From Mycobacterium sp. IS-836 (GTDB taxonomy: Bacteria > Actinomycetota > Actinomycetes > Mycobacteriales > Mycobacteriaceae), in NCBI RefSeq assembly GCF_001954275.1, contig NZ_MBEU01000059.1, positions 1 to 63,932 of the forward strand: 63,932 nt of DNA, given 5' to 3'. How positions within the stretch are numbered: the stretch's first letter is position 1; the number at the start of each line of letters is the position of its first letter. The translations under genes were made by a program, and so were the position numbers. Shown here piece by piece: positions 54,627 to 63,932 of the stretch. The notes beneath the pieces are model-generated. The model had not been told where the DNA came from, ran no database searches, and saw only the letters and a program-made list of their open reading frames with translations.

Positions 54627-55070
54627 GTGCCAGAGGTCACCAGTACACAAGCCGCGATCGACGGCTGGTTCGCCGCCGACGACGCCGGAAATCCCCATCT
54701 GATCGGCAGCAAGTGCCCCGCGTGCGGCACATATGTTTTCCCGCCCAGGGAGAACAACTGCCCGAACCCAGGGTGCGCCAGCGACACCCTGGAGTCCGTC
54801 GCGTTGTCGACCCACGGGACGCTGTGGAGCTACACCGAAAATCGGTATCCCCCGCCCGCGCCCTACCCCGCGGCGGACCCGTTCGAACCGTTCGCCATCG
54901 CCGCGGTCGAGCTGGCCAACGAGGGAATCATCGTGCTCGGCAAGGTCGTCGAGGGCACGCTGGCGGCGGACCTGAAGGTCGGCATGCAGATGGAACTGAC
55001 CACCATGCCGCTGTTCACCGATGATGACGGCGTCGAGCGCCTCGTGCACGCCTGGAAGGTGGCCTCATGA
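54627..55070 (+). CDS. DUF35 OB-fold protein with zinc ribbon, thiolase partner
   Basis: A 147-residue protein equivalent to Rv1628c. The N-terminal rubredoxin-like zinc ribbon has two Cys pairs (CPACG and CPNPGC) at about 31-51, and an OB-fold follows (about 60-140). DUF35 proteins pair with SCP2-type thiolases or aldolases (as ChsH2 with Ltp2 in cholesterol side-chain cleavage) and help bind acyl-CoA. Its stop overlaps the thiolase start by four bases. The KstR operator upstream supports a sterol or related lipid role. Confidence 0.92.
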   Translation: MPEVTSTQAAIDGWFAADDAGNPHLIGSKCPACGTYVFPPRENNCPNPGCASDTLESVALSTHGTLWSYTENRYPPPAPYPAADPFEPFAIAAVELANEGIIVLGKVVEGTLAADLKVGMQMELTTMPLFTDDDGVERLVHAWKVAS

Positions 55071-56269
55071 GCACTCCCGAACCGCTGTACATTCTCGGCG
55101 CCGGAATGCACCCCTGGGGCAAATGGGGCCGTGATTTCACCGAATACGGTGTGATCGCAGCGCGGGCCGCGCTGGCGGAGGCTGGGCTGGATTGGCAACA
55201 GATCCAGCTGGTTGCCGGCGCCGACACTATCCGCAACGGCTACCCGGGCTTTATCGCGGGGTCGACGTTCGCACAGAAGCTCGGCTGGAACGGCGTGCCG
55301 GTCAGCTCGAGCTACGCCGCCTGCGCCAGCGGTTCGCAGGCGCTGCAGAGCGCCCGCGCCCACATCCTGGCCGGATTCTGCGACGTCGCGCTGGTCATCG
55401 GCGCCGACACCACTCCCAAAGGCGCGTTCGCTCCAGTCGGCGGTGAACGCAAGAACGACCCCGACTGGCAGCGGTTCCACCTGATCGGCGCGATGAACCC
55501 GGTGTACTTCGCGCTGCTGGCGCGCCGGCGGATGGACTTGTACGGGGCGACGTCGGAGGACTTCGCTCAAGTGAAGGTCAAGAACTCTCAGCACGGCCTG
55601 CAGAACCCGAATGCACGCTACCGCAAGGAGTCCTCGGTCGAGGACGTGCTGGCCAGCCCGGTGGTCTCCGACCCGCTTCGGCAGCTCGACATCTGCGCCA
55701 CCTCCGACGGTGCCGCGGCGCTCATTGTCGCCAGCGCCAGGTTCGCCCGCGAACATCTCGGCTCGCTGGACGGGGTGCCCTCGGTGCGCGCGATCAGCAC
55801 CGTCACCCCGCGCTACCCGCAGCACCTGCCCGAATTACCGGACATCGCAACGGATTCCACCGCTGTTGTGGCCGCACCGGAGCGGGTGTTCAAGGATCAG
55901 ATCCTTGACGCGGCCTACGCCGAGGCGGGCATCGGGCCCGAGGACCTGAGCCTGGCCGAGGTCTATGACCTATCCACCGCGCTGGAGCTCGACTGGTACG
56001 AGCACCTGGGGCTGTGCGCCAAGGGCGAGGCCGAGGCGCTGCTGCGCAGCGGTACGACCACCATCGGCGGCAAGATCCCGGTCAACCCGTCGGGCGGACT
56101 GGCCTGTTTCGGCGAGGCCATCCCCGCCCAGGCGATCGCTCAGGTCTGCGAGTTGACGTGGCAGCTGCGTGGCCAGGCCACCGGCCGGCAGGTGGAGGAC
56201 GCCACGGTGGGCGTCACCGCCAACCAGGGACTGTTCGGACACGGTTCGTCGGTGATCGTCGCGCGATAG
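55067..56269 (+). CDS. SCP2/lipid-transfer-type thiolase
   Basis: A 400-residue thiolase-fold enzyme equivalent to Rv1627c. The nucleophile region is YAACASGSQAL (Cys retained) and the C-terminal NPSGGLACFGEAIPAQ motif is present, with a late Gly-rich LFGHGSS. Members of this group act as thiolases or retro-aldolases on sterol side-chain CoA esters, in complex with the DUF35 partner encoded just before it. Which reaction this pair carries out is not shown by sequence. Confidence 0.92.
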   Translation: MSTPEPLYILGAGMHPWGKWGRDFTEYGVIAARAALAEAGLDWQQIQLVAGADTIRNGYPGFIAGSTFAQKLGWNGVPVSSSYAACASGSQALQSARAHILAGFCDVALVIGADTTPKGAFAPVGGERKNDPDWQRFHLIGAMNPVYFALLARRRMDLYGATSEDFAQVKVKNSQHGLQNPNARYRKESSVEDVLASPVVSDPLRQLDICATSDGAAALIVASARFAREHLGSLDGVPSVRAISTVTPRYPQHLPELPDIATDSTAVVAAPERVFKDQILDAAYAEAGIGPEDLSLAEVYDLSTALELDWYEHLGLCAKGEAEALLRSGTTTIGGKIPVNPSGGLACFGEAIPAQAIAQVCELTWQLRGQATGRQVEDATVGVTANQGLFGHGSSVIVAR

Positions 56270-56294
56270 CGGCCCCTGCCCGTCTCCTCCCACT

Positions 56295-56328
56295 GAGTGT
56301 GCAAGCTGGGCGACCAGGGCGCACACTC
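56295..56328. repeat. Inverted repeat GAGTGTGC...GCACACTC after the thiolase gene
   Basis: Perfect 8-base arms at 56295-56302 and 56321-56328 with an 18-base loop lie between the convergent thiolase and pdtaR genes. The core GAGTGTG is shared with the longer repeat at 6144-6205. It may act as a bidirectional transcription end. Confidence 0.5.
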
Positions 56329-56360
56329 GACGCCGTCAGCGCACGCTCGATAGCGAACGG

Positions 56361-56987
56361 CTACTTGGACTCTTCGGCGGGGGCGTCCCCGAGGGTTTCC
56401 AGGACGACTTCGGCGACCCGTTTCATGGTGGTCCGCCGGTCCATGGCGGCACGCTGAATCCACTTGAAGGCCTCCGGCTCGGTCATGCCCTGCTTTGTCT
56501 GCAGCAGGCCCTTGGCGCGTTCGACCAGCTTGCGGGTCTCCAGCCGGTCGGACAGTGTCGCCACTTCCTTTTCTAACTCGGCGATCTCGCCGAACCGGCT
56601 GACCGCCAATTCGATGGCCGGAATTAGGTCGCTGATGGTGAATGGCTTCACCAGGTACGCCATCGCGCCGGCATCGCGGGCCCGCTCGACCAGATCGCGC
56701 TGGCTGAACGCGGTCAGCACCACGATCGGCGCGATGCGCTTGCTGGCGATTTCCGACGCCGCGTCGATCCCGTCGCGGCGCGGCATCTTGACGTCCATGA
56801 TCACCAGATCGGGCTTATGCTGCTCGGCCAGTTCGACGGCCTCCTGGCCGTCGCCGGCCTCGCCGACGATTTCGTAGCCCTCCTCTCGCAGCATCTCGGC
56901 CAGGTCCATGCGGATGAGCGCTTCGTCTTCCGCGATCAGGACCCGGCGCGGCACGGCGGCGTCGGTGTCGGTCGTGGGGCCTGTCAT
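56361..56987 (-). CDS. pdtaR: ANTAR-domain response regulator PdtaR
   Basis: A 208-residue regulator: receiver domain (about 14-130) with phospho-acceptor Asp65 (VIMDVKMPRRDG), conserved Thr in VLTAFSQ and Lys in YLVKPF, then a helical linker and an ANTAR RNA-binding domain (about 145-200, ERAKGLLQTKQGMTEPEAFKWIQRAAM). It acts as an antiterminator under the kinase PdtaS, encoded elsewhere. The ATG at 56987 gives the family N-terminus MTGPTTD; ATG 56996 is possible. It is divergent from the tRNA gene. Confidence 0.96.
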   Translation of the reverse strand: MTGPTTDTDAAVPRRVLIAEDEALIRMDLAEMLREEGYEIVGEAGDGQEAVELAEQHKPDLVIMDVKMPRRDGIDAASEIASKRIAPIVVLTAFSQRDLVERARDAGAMAYLVKPFTISDLIPAIELAVSRFGEIAELEKEVATLSDRLETRKLVERAKGLLQTKQGMTEPEAFKWIQRAAMDRRTTMKRVAEVVLETLGDAPAEESK

Positions 56988-57113
56988 GACGCACATTGTG
57001 TCGTGAACCCGCGAGGCCGACGACCTCGGGGCGGGTCAGACCGGTGCCCACGCCGAATCCTCTATGGTGGGAGGCTGCCTCTAAGGTAGGAGGCCGAACT
57101 CAAGCAGAATCAA

Positions 57114-57187
57114 GCCCTCGTATCCCAACTGGCAGAGGAAACGGACTCAAAACCCGTCCAGTGTGGGTTCGAATCCCACCGAGGGCA
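57114..57187 (+). tRNA. tRNA with CAA anticodon (nominal Leu), class I shape
   Basis: The 74-base gene has a perfect 7-bp acceptor stem (GCCCTCG / CGAGGGC), a perfect T arm (GTGGG-TTCGAAT-CCCAC) and discriminator A57187, followed by encoded CC. The anticodon loop CTCAAAA (57146-57152) puts CAA at 57148-57150, which reads UUG Leu. Two features are unusual: the variable region is only five bases, whereas normal tRNA-Leu has a long arm, and the anticodon and D stems each hold a mismatch. It lies upstream of an AT-richer zone and the NRPS gene. Confidence 0.8.
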
Positions 57188-57395
57188 CCCCAAACTGGCG
57201 CCGTGCCCTCAAAGACCTGAGTCTCGTGACGCGCCAGTGATCCGACCAACTGCATCGTTCTGCCGGGTTTTACGAACCTGCGGTAAGGCAAGGCCGGCAA
57301 TTGGTCAGCAAATTGTTTTAAAAGTGGCTCCGTAGGCGAATTCAAGATTGGACATTTGAGCCCTGATAACCGCGCGGAACGACCGCGCAAAACGA

Positions 57396-57584
57396 CTAGC
57401 TCGAATGGGCGACGCAGACCTGTTCTTCTGCATGCACGACATTTACTGCCATCGGATCATTCTGGATGGAATCGGTTGCTACGCGTAGGAATGACGTGGC
57501 CCCATTACACCCGGCGCAGCTGCTCGCCAGCAGGGCGGTGAGGGTGAGGATCAACACGACAATGATTCTCTTGAAGCCAGCCAT
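57396..57584 (-). CDS. Small exported lipoprotein-like protein
   Basis: A 62-residue protein. The ATG at 57584 has AAAGGGG seven bases upstream, so it looks like a real gene. It has a basic start (MAGFKR), a hydrophobic core (IIVVLILTLTALLA) and SSCAGC, in which CAGC or SSC could be a lipobox. The mature part has only about 40 residues, with a Cys near the C-terminus (EEQVCVAHSS). No family was recognised. The region around it is AT-richer than the rest of the window. Confidence 0.55.
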   Translation of the reverse strand: MAGFKRIIVVLILTLTALLASSCAGCNGATSFLRVATDSIQNDPMAVNVVHAEEQVCVAHSS

Positions 57585-57834
57585 ACCGCACCCCTTTGCC
57601 CTGCCGAACACGTGTGCAATAGCTCAATCAAACGCGTGTGGAATAACCCGGGTCAATACGTTCTAAACCCTTTTTTTCAAAATCTTTTTTGCCACCCACG
57701 CGGGGCAGACGGCCGACAATTACTCGGCTCGGCGGCTGGGCAGCGATCACGCGCGGCTGAACGCAACTCCCGGCGGCTTCCCGGTGCCGCGGCGTCACCT
57801 GTTAGCGTGCGGTACGCATGATAGGGAGGCTCGG

Positions 57835-58509
57835 TTGAATTCGGTTATTAAGAGGTTGCTATTCGGCCTGCTCGACCCGGTCGTCTTCGGCTTGATCTTG
57901 TTTGGGACGGCCGGCACTCTCAACTACTGGCAAGCATGGGTATTCCTCGCGGCGTCGTCCCTGTCGACGTGGATCCCCGGCATCTACTTGTTGCGCACCA
58001 ATCCCGAAGCACTCGAAAGGCGAACGCGGGGCGGGCCAACCGCGGAGACCCGGCCCGTGCAGAAGGTCATCATCGTCGGCTGGTATCTGTCGCTCGCGGC
58101 GGCGATTGTGCTCAGCGCCGTCGACCATCGCTTCGGCTGGTCGACGGTGCCCACCGCCATCTGCTTGGTCGGCGATGTTCTCGTAGTCGTCGGGCTGAGT
58201 GTGGTGATGCTGGTGGTCATCCAGAACAGCTACGCGGCCACGACCGTCCAAGTGGAGGCGGACCAGAAGCTGGCGTCCACCGGGCTGTACGGGCTGGTGC
58301 GCCACCCCATGTACACCGGCAACGTGATCATGATGGCCGGCATCCCCCTTGCGCTCGGCTCCTACTGGGGCCTCGCCTTCGTGATACCCGGCGTCATCGT
58401 GCTCGGTCTGCGCATCCGCGACGAAGAAGCCCTTCTCCGAAAGGAATTGGAGGGATACCGCTCGTACACACAGAAGGTTCGCTATCGCCTGGTCCCACTG
58501 ATGTGGTGA
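57835..58509 (+). CDS. Isoprenylcysteine carboxyl methyltransferase-like (ICMT/PEMT) membrane protein
   Basis: A 224-residue membrane protein with five hydrophobic segments. The C-terminal SAM-binding signature RHPMYTGNVIMMAG, then DEEALLRKELEGYRSYTQKVRYRLVP, is typical of the ICMT/PEMT family (methylation of lipids or lipid-linked carboxyls). The start is a TTG at 57835 with AGGGAGG five bases upstream; the open frame extends 17 codons further but without a ribosome binding site. It converges with the NRPS gene, 12 bases apart. The substrate is unknown. Confidence 0.85.
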   Translation: MNSVIKRLLFGLLDPVVFGLILFGTAGTLNYWQAWVFLAASSLSTWIPGIYLLRTNPEALERRTRGGPTAETRPVQKVIIVGWYLSLAAAIVLSAVDHRFGWSTVPTAICLVGDVLVVVGLSVVMLVVIQNSYAATTVQVEADQKLASTGLYGLVRHPMYTGNVIMMAGIPLALGSYWGLAFVIPGVIVLGLRIRDEEALLRKELEGYRSYTQKVRYRLVPLMW

Positions 58510-58521
58510 CAGCCGCCCGCC

Positions 58522-61500
58522 TTACAAGTTGCCGGCCGGCTCGCCACTTGAACTTCTCGTTGCCGGGTTCGCCTGCTGGCTGAGAAGTCGAACCGACGGC
58601 GCTTCGAACAGGGTGGACACCGCGAGGTCGATACCCAGGGCCGCGTTGATCGCGGCGATCGCGCGCATCGCCGACAGCGAATCCCCGCCCAGGTCGAAAA
58701 ATGAGTCGTCGACTCCGACGCGGTCTATCCCGAGCACGTGCGCGTAGATGTCGGCCAGCATCTCCTCGACCACAGTCGTCGGAGCGCCCTCGCCGGCCTC
58801 ATGACGCTCTTGCGCCGACACCGTGGCGGGCCGCGTCGCCACCATCCGGTTGGCCCAGGCGCGCTCACCGTCATCGAGTGACGACAGCGGGCGCTCCGGC
58901 TCTGCGGTCATGGCGGCCAACACTCGCGTAAACCGGTCCATCAACGCTTCGACACCAGCGATGGCGAAAACGTCGGTGCGATATTGAACGCGCAGCTGCA
59001 ATTCCGGGCCCGGCCCAGCCTGGATCGTGAGCGGGTAGTGGTAATAGTCGCGGTTGGGCAGCTCACCGATGGCCAGCTCGTCGGCGCCCACCGATGCCGC
59101 GGTGTCGGTCGGATAGTTCTCGTAGACGAAAACGGTGTCGAACAGCTGATCGTGACCGGCGATGCGATGGATCTCGCTAAGTGAAAGATGTTGGTGCTCA
59201 ATGGTTTTAGCGTTGCCGCTGTGCAGCTCGTCGATCAGGTCGACGGCGGTGGTCGCCGGCGTGATGTGCGCCCGCACCGGCACCGTGTTGATCAACAATC
59301 CCACCATCGACTCCACGCCGGCCAGCTCAGCCGGCCGACCCGAGACCACGGCACCGAAGACGACATCGCGCTGACCGGTCAGCCACATGAGTAGCTGCGC
59401 CCACGCACCCTGTAGCACGGTGTTGACCGTCGTGTGGCGCGACCGGGCCAGCTCGCTGACGGCGCGGGTGGTGGGCTCGGGCACGCGGAACGACGCGACG
59501 GTCCGCGGCCCCAAGCCCAGTCGATCGGGCGGTCCCACCAGCGTGGGTGCGTCAACCCCGGCCAACACCTCGCGCCAGGACGCGCGGGCGGCGTCAAGGT
59601 CACGATCGGCCAGCCAGGCTAGGAAGCTGCGATACGGCACCGGCGCTGGCAGCCGCTGCCCCTGGTAGCCGGCGAAGATTTCCGCCAGCAGGATCGGCGT
59701 CGACCAGCCGTCGAGTGCGATGTGGTGATTGGTCAACACGATGCGGTGCCGCTGTGGCGCGATGCGGATCAACGCGACCCGGAAAGGCGGCTCGTCGATC
59801 AGATCGCGCACGGCCGCGCGCTCGGCCGCGCAGAACCGGTCGATCCGCTCCTCGATATCGCCGCCGTCGAATTCGACGTACCGCCAGGGCACCTCGGGAT
59901 TGGCCGGGATGATCTGCACCGGCTCGTCGAAACGCTCCAGGTATCGCGCCGCCAGGTTGGGGTGGCGGCCGACGACGGCGTGCGCCGCGGCGCGCAGCCG
60001 GTGCTGATCGAGCTCGCCGGTCACGGTGATTCCGAACTGCACCGCATACGCATCATCGCCGGAGCCCCGCGCCGCTCTGGCGTGAAAGAGCAACCCCTGC
60101 TGCAGGGGCGTCAACGGCAGGACGTCGGCGATCGGGTAATCCCGCTGCAGCTCGTCGATCTGCTGTTGGGTCATCCGGGCAGGCGCGATATCCGACGGCG
60201 TCAACCCGCCCCCACCAGCGCGCACGTGTGCGCAGATGCCGGCCAGCGCGTCGAACCACAACCGGGCCAGCCGGCCGACCTTGGTGTGATCCAACGCCGA
60301 GGGCGCCCAGGTCCAGTTGGCGTGCAGCTGCGGGCCGCTGTCGGTGTCGACGGTGCCGGCGTTCAGCTCGACGGTATGCGGCAACGGCATCGAAATCGCC
60401 CCTGCCGCACCGGTTGCCGACAAACCTTCCTGGCTGACCAGCCACACATCCCCGGACGCGTAGGCCGGCGGGGCGCCGAGGCGCCCGAGATAGTTGAACC
60501 CGATCGCCGGGTCGGACCCGGCCAAGTCGACATCGGCGTTCAGGTAGCGCAGCAGACCATACGTCAATCCGTCCGGATGGGCGCGGAGCTGCTCTTTGGC
60601 GTCTTTGATCACCGCCCCCAGCGCGGCCTCGCCGCCCAGGACCTGCGCCCAGGACAGCCCGCCGACTGTGAGCGCCACCGGGAATTTGGTGGTGAACCAC
60701 CCCACCGTGCGGGTCAGGTCAACCTCGGCGGCCAGTTCCTCGTGGCGCCCGTGCCCCTCCACCGCGATGCCGATCGGCGCGCTGCCGGTGCCCATCATCT
60801 GCGCCCACGCCAAAGCGAACGCGATCAGCAAAATGTCTTGCACCCCAGCGTGAAACGCCGCCGGGACCTCACCGAGCAGCATCCGTGTCGTCTCGGCATC
60901 CAGCTCCAACGACAGGTGCCCGGCGCTCGCATAGGTGTCCGTCTCGGGTTGCACCGGCGGCAATATCGCTGGGGTCGTCGCCACAGGGCGCCACATCGTG
61001 GCCTGGTTCACGACTTGCGGGGCCCGCGCGTGCTCGGCCAGCAGCGAGGCCCACCGCGCGAACGATGTCCCGCCCGCCGGCAACACCACCGGTTGCCCAC
61101 CGCGATGCTGCGCCCAGGCAATGTTGAGGTCCTCCAACAGGATTCGCCAGGACACTCCGTCGACGGCTAGATGGTGAATGATCAATGCCAACTGGCCCGT
61201 ACCGGCGACCCACAGCGCGCTGAGCATCGTCCCGGTGGCTGGGTTCAACCTAGCGCGCGCCGCCACTAGTGCCTCGTCGGACAACGCGTCGACGGATTGC
61301 AGGCAGGCGCCGGCGTCCAGCGATCCCGCCTCGGGCACGGTCAGCGACCAGTCGTCGTCGACCCGCAGCCGCAACATGGCATGGCGGTCCAGCAATGCCT
61401 GCAGCAGCACCACCACGTCGGCCCCGGTCACCCCTGCGGGCGCCTGCACGACCATCGTCTGGTTGAACTGCTCCACCGGGCCCTCGACGCCTTGCAGCCA

Positions 61501-63932
61501 GCGCATGATCGGGGTCGGCACCACCGCCCCGACGCCGGCATCGATCACGTCACCCGCGCCGGTGGCCACTTCGACCACAGCCGCCAGCCGGGCCACGGTC
61601 TGCTCGACGAAAATGTCGCGCGGCCGGCACCGAATTCCGGCAATGCGGGCCCGCGCCACCACCTGGATGGCCAAGATGCTGTCGCCACCCAGGTCGAAGA
61701 ATGCGTCGTCGATGCCGACCCGTTCCACGCCGAGGGCTTGGGCATAGATGCCGGCCAGGATCTCCTCGACCGGGTTGCCCGGGGGACGGTACCGCTCACC
61801 ATCGGAGTACTCGGGCGCGGGCAGGGCGCGGGTGTCGAGTTTCCCGTTCGGCGTCAGCGGCATCGCCTCGACCGCCACCACCGCCGCGGGCACCATATAG
61901 GCCGGCAACCGTTCGGCCAGTTCGGTGCGCAACTGAGCGGGATCGGCGATGCCGGTGACGTAGCCGACGAGGCGATTGTCACCGGGGCGGTCTTCGCGGG
62001 CGATGACGACTGCCTGCTGGACGCCATCGAGTTCGGTTAGGGCCGTTTGGATTTCGCCGAGTTCGATGCGATACCCACGAACCTTGACCTGCTCATCGGC
62101 GCGGCCCACGTATAGCAGTTGGCCATCGGCGCCCCAGCGCACCAAATCCCCGGTGCGGTACATGCGCGCCCCGGGAGCCCCGTACGGGCAGGCCACAAAC
62201 CGCGACGCAGTCAACCCCGAGCGGCCGACATACCCATACGCCAGCCCCGCCCCGGCCACAAACAACTCGCCGACCACACCAGCCGGCACCGGCCGCAGCC
62301 ACCCATCGAGCACAAAAAAGCCGAGGTCGGCCAACGGCAGCCCAATAGGACTGGCGTAGCTGTCGAGGTCGGTGTCGACGATCTCGCGCACCGAGGCATG
62401 CACCGTCGTCTCGGTGATGCCGTACATGTTGATCAGGCGCGGCGATCCCGGGTGATGATGCAGCCACGACCCAAGACGCGGGGGGTCGAGCGCTTCGCCG
62501 CCGAACACCACCGCCTCGAGCTCGAGCCGATCCCCTCGCCCGGGCGCCAGCGCATCGACGGTCTGCAGCGCATAAAACGCCGACGGCGTCTGGCTCAGCA
62601 CGGTGACCCGCTCGGCCACCAGCAGGGCGTGCAGGTCTTCCGGCGATCGGGTCACAGCCTCGGGCACCACCACCAGCCGCCCGCCGTGCAACAGCGCACC
62701 CCAGATCTCCCACACCGAGAAGTCGAACGCATGGGAGTGGCACTGCGTCCACACCCCGGGGCCCGAGAGCTCCAAGTCGGCGTCCAGTGCCTCCAGCAGC
62801 CGGCTCACATTGCGATGGGCGACGGCCACGCCTTTGGGCACCCCGGTGGTGCCCGAGGTGTAAATCAGGTACGCGACGTCGTCGGGGGTCGGAGCGGGTG
62901 GTGCGGTGCTGGGCTGGGTCGTGACGCGGGTGTCGTCGATATCGACGATGAGCACTTCATGGCCGTTCAGCCGCCCGGCCAACTCGGTGGTGGTGATCGC
63001 GGCGATGGGTGCGGCGTCGGTCAGCATGAACGCGATTCGCGCGTCGGGATGCGACGGGTCGATCGGCAGATAGGCCGCCCCGGCCTTGAGCACCGCCAGC
63101 ATCGCGACGACGGCCTCGGCGGAGCGCGGCAGCAGCAGCGCCACACACTCACCGGGGCCGGCACCCGCACCGATCAGCAAGTGCGCCAACCGGTTTGCCG
63201 CCTCATCGAGTTGTCGATAGGTCAGGGTGCGGCCCGCGAAGGTCAGCGCGACCGATTCGGGTGCGCGCACGACTTGCGCGCCGAACAATGTTGGGATCGA
63301 TGCCGGCGCGGATGCGGGCTGGGTCAGCGTCTTTCGGTTACCGATCTCGTCGAGGCGGGCGCGCTCGGCAGCATCGAGCACATCCACCGACGACAACCGA
63401 CGGGTGGGTTCGGCGGTCATTGCCTCCAGCACCCGCTGCAAGCGTCCGATCAGGGTCTGGATCGTGGGGGTGTCGAACACGTCGGTGCGAAATTCCACCG
63501 ACCCCGCGATCCCGGCGGGCTCACCGTCATCGGTCCAGCGTTCGGCCAACGACAACGACAGATCGGTGCGGGCGGTGTGGGTATCTACCGGCAACTGGGT
63601 GACCTGTAAATCGCCCAATGCCAATCCGGTGGCCTCGCCGAGGTGTCCGGGCAGGTTCTGCCAGGCCAGCATCACCTGCACCAGCGGATGATGAGCGAGG
63701 CTTCGGGTGGGGTTGAGCCGATCGACAAGCACCTCGAACGGCACGTCCTGGTGTTCATAGGCGGCCAGGCTGCGGCGCCGCACCTGGGCCATGACCTCTG
63801 CGGCGGTGGGATCTCCGGCCAGATCCACGCGCAACACCAACGTGTTGACGAAGAATCCGATCAGCCCGTCGAGCGCCGGGTCACGCCGTCCCGCGATCGG
63901 GAAGCCCACCGCCACATCGTTACTGGCGCTGA
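58522..63932 (-). CDS. Nonribosomal peptide synthetase, C-terminal part, cut by the window edge
   Basis: At least 1802 residues; the 5' end is beyond the window. Numbering from the first Met in the window (63915): end of a condensation domain (1-180); adenylation domain (about 205-700; [28 protein letters not shown] Lys692); carrier domain (FFDLGGDS, Ser746); epimerisation domain (about 795-1235; HHLAVDG, EGHGR, VGWFT, GFNYLGR); condensation domain (about 1245-1655; HHIALDG at 1397-1403); carrier domain (Ser1746) and stop. The specificity residues D-F-W-S-V-G-M-V-H-K are near the Thr code, so a D-(allo-)Thr is predicted. The last module lacks an adenylation domain, and no thioesterase or reductase follows. 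Confidence 0.93.
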   Translation of the reverse strand, partial: SASNDVAVGFPIAGRRDPALDGLIGFFVNTLVLRVDLAGDPTAAEVMAQVRRRSLAAYEHQDVPFEVLVDRLNPTRSLAHHPLVQVMLAWQNLPGHLGEATGLALGDLQVTQLPVDTHTARTDLSLSLAERWTDDGEPAGIAGSVEFRTDVFDTPTIQTLIGRLQRVLEAMTAEPTRRLSSVDVLDAAERARLDEIGNRKTLTQPASAPASIPTLFGAQVVRAPESVALTFAGRTLTYRQLDEAANRLAHLLIGAGAGPGECVALLLPRSAEAVVAMLAVLKAGAAYLPIDPSHPDARIAFMLTDAAPIAAITTTELAGRLNGHEVLIVDIDDTRVTTQPSTAPPAPTPDDVAYLIYTSGTTGVPKGVAVAHRNVSRLLEALDADLELSGPGVWTQCHSHAFDFSVWEIWGALLHGGRLVVVPEAVTRSPEDLHALLVAERVTVLSQTPSAFYALQTVDALAPGRGDRLELEAVVFGGEALDPPRLGSWLHHHPGSPRLINMYGITETTVHASVREIVDTDLDSYASPIGLPLADLGFFVLDGWLRPVPAGVVGELFVAGAGLAYGYVGRSGLTASRFVACPYGAPGARMYRTGDLVRWGADGQLLYVGRADEQVKVRGYRIELGEIQTALTELDGVQQAVVIAREDRPGDNRLVGYVTGIADPAQLRTELAERLPAYMVPAAVVAVEAMPLTPNGKLDTRALPAPEYSDGERYRPPGNPVEEILAGIYAQALGVERVGIDDAFFDLGGDSILAIQVVARARIAGIRCRPRDIFVEQTVARLAAVVEVATGAGDVIDAGVGAVVPTPIMRWLQGVEGPVEQFNQTMVVQAPAGVTGADVVVLLQALLDRHAMLRLRVDDDWSLTVPEAGSLDAGACLQSVDALSDEALVAARARLNPATGTMLSALWVAGTGQLALIIHHLAVDGVSWRILLEDLNIAWAQHRGGQPVVLPAGGTSFARWASLLAEHARAPQVVNQATMWRPVATTPAILPPVQPETDTYASAGHLSLELDAETTRMLLGEVPAAFHAGVQDILLIAFALAWAQMMGTGSAPIGIAVEGHGRHEELAAEVDLTRTVGWFTTKFPVALTVGGLSWAQVLGGEAALGAVIKDAKEQLRAHPDGLTYGLLRYLNADVDLAGSDPAIGFNYLGRLGAPPAYASGDVWLVSQEGLSATGAAGAISMPLPHTVELNAGTVDTDSGPQLHANWTWAPSALDHTKVGRLARLWFDALAGICAHVRAGGGGLTPSDIAPARMTQQQIDELQRDYPIADVLPLTPLQQGLLFHARAARGSGDDAYAVQFGITVTGELDQHRLRAAAHAVVGRHPNLAARYLERFDEPVQIIPANPEVPWRYVEFDGGDIEERIDRFCAAERAAVRDLIDEPPFRVALIRIAPQRHRIVLTNHHIALDGWSTPILLAEIFAGYQGQRLPAPVPYRSFLAWLADRDLDAARASWREVLAGVDAPTLVGPPDRLGLGPRTVASFRVPEPTTRAVSELARSRHTTVNTVLQGAWAQLLMWLTGQRDVVFGAVVSGRPAELAGVESMVGLLINTVPVRAHITPATTAVDLIDELHSGNAKTIEHQHLSLSEIHRIAGHDQLFDTVFVYENYPTDTAASVGADELAIGELPNRDYYHYPLTIQAGPGPELQLRVQYRTDVFAIAGVEALMDRFTRVLAAMTAEPERPLSSLDDGERAWANRMVATRPATVSAQERHEAGEGAPTTVVEEMLADIYAHVLGIDRVGVDDSFFDLGGDSLSAMRAIAAINAALGIDLAVSTLFEAPSVRLLSQQANPATRSSSGEPAGNL

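Noticed and set aside
57604..57620. AACACGTG near the lipoprotein gene as a second KstR site
   Set aside because: It reads AACACGTG instead of AACACGTT and lacks the flanking T, so it does not match the consensus used at 54582.

Overview
The window is high-GC chromosomal DNA whose gene order follows the M. tuberculosis segment from about Rv1626 to Rv1661 (from memory), read in the opposite direction. That order, the GTG and TTG starts, the leaderless-looking promoters and the lysX, pdtaR, capA and pks10/pks7 genes point to a slow-growing Mycobacterium. A non-tuberculous species, possibly of the M. avium complex, is likely because several blocks are absent from the tuberculosis order. The species itself is inference.

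Layout. 1-4.6 kb: a modular polyketide synthase (pks7-like, cut by the left edge) behind a type III synthase (pks10). 4.7-13.2 kb: the whole arginine operon argCJBDFRGH on the minus strand, almost every junction a 4-base overlap, with a candidate ArgR operator before argC. 13.2-16.8 kb: pheST. 16.9-19.8 kb: a rhomboid-like membrane protein, a class III nucleotide cyclase and an MpaB/DUF2236 oxygenase. 19.8-21.9 kb: infC-rpmI-rplT-tsnR, with an infC that appears to start at ATC and a leader carrying a classical terminator. 22.1-25.7 kb: lysX (lysyl-phosphatidylglycerol synthase). 25.7-29.1 kb: a membrane-anchored esterase-like protein, two small proteins and a winged-helix AlkZ-like protein, convergent with uvrA. 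32-34.3 kb: a metallo-hydrolase, an inserted alpha/beta hydrolase, a second copy of the metallo-hydrolase 3' end, and a universal stress protein. 34.6-39.8 kb: capA, an MFS pump and uvrB.

39.8-48.7 kb is the most accessory-looking part. It holds a divergent Ser/Thr kinase and FHA-ABC exporter pair (PknF/Rv1747-like), a DUF402 protein, and a four-gene repair operon: 3'-phosphoesterase, ATP-dependent ligase, primase-polymerase (LigD split into three proteins) and an Fpg/Nei glycosylase. Then follow coaE, rpsA and polA, an ABM-domain protein, and a DUF35-thiolase pair behind a perfect KstR-type operator. pdtaR, an odd class-I-shaped tRNA with a CAA anticodon, a small lipoprotein and an ICMT-like methyltransferase lead to a large NRPS that runs off the right edge. 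Its last module has a condensation and a carrier domain but no adenylation domain.

The best candidates for new biology are the split-LigD plus Fpg operon, the infC leader, the kinase/FHA-exporter insertion, the metallo-hydrolase duplication, the CAA tRNA and the A-less terminal NRPS module.
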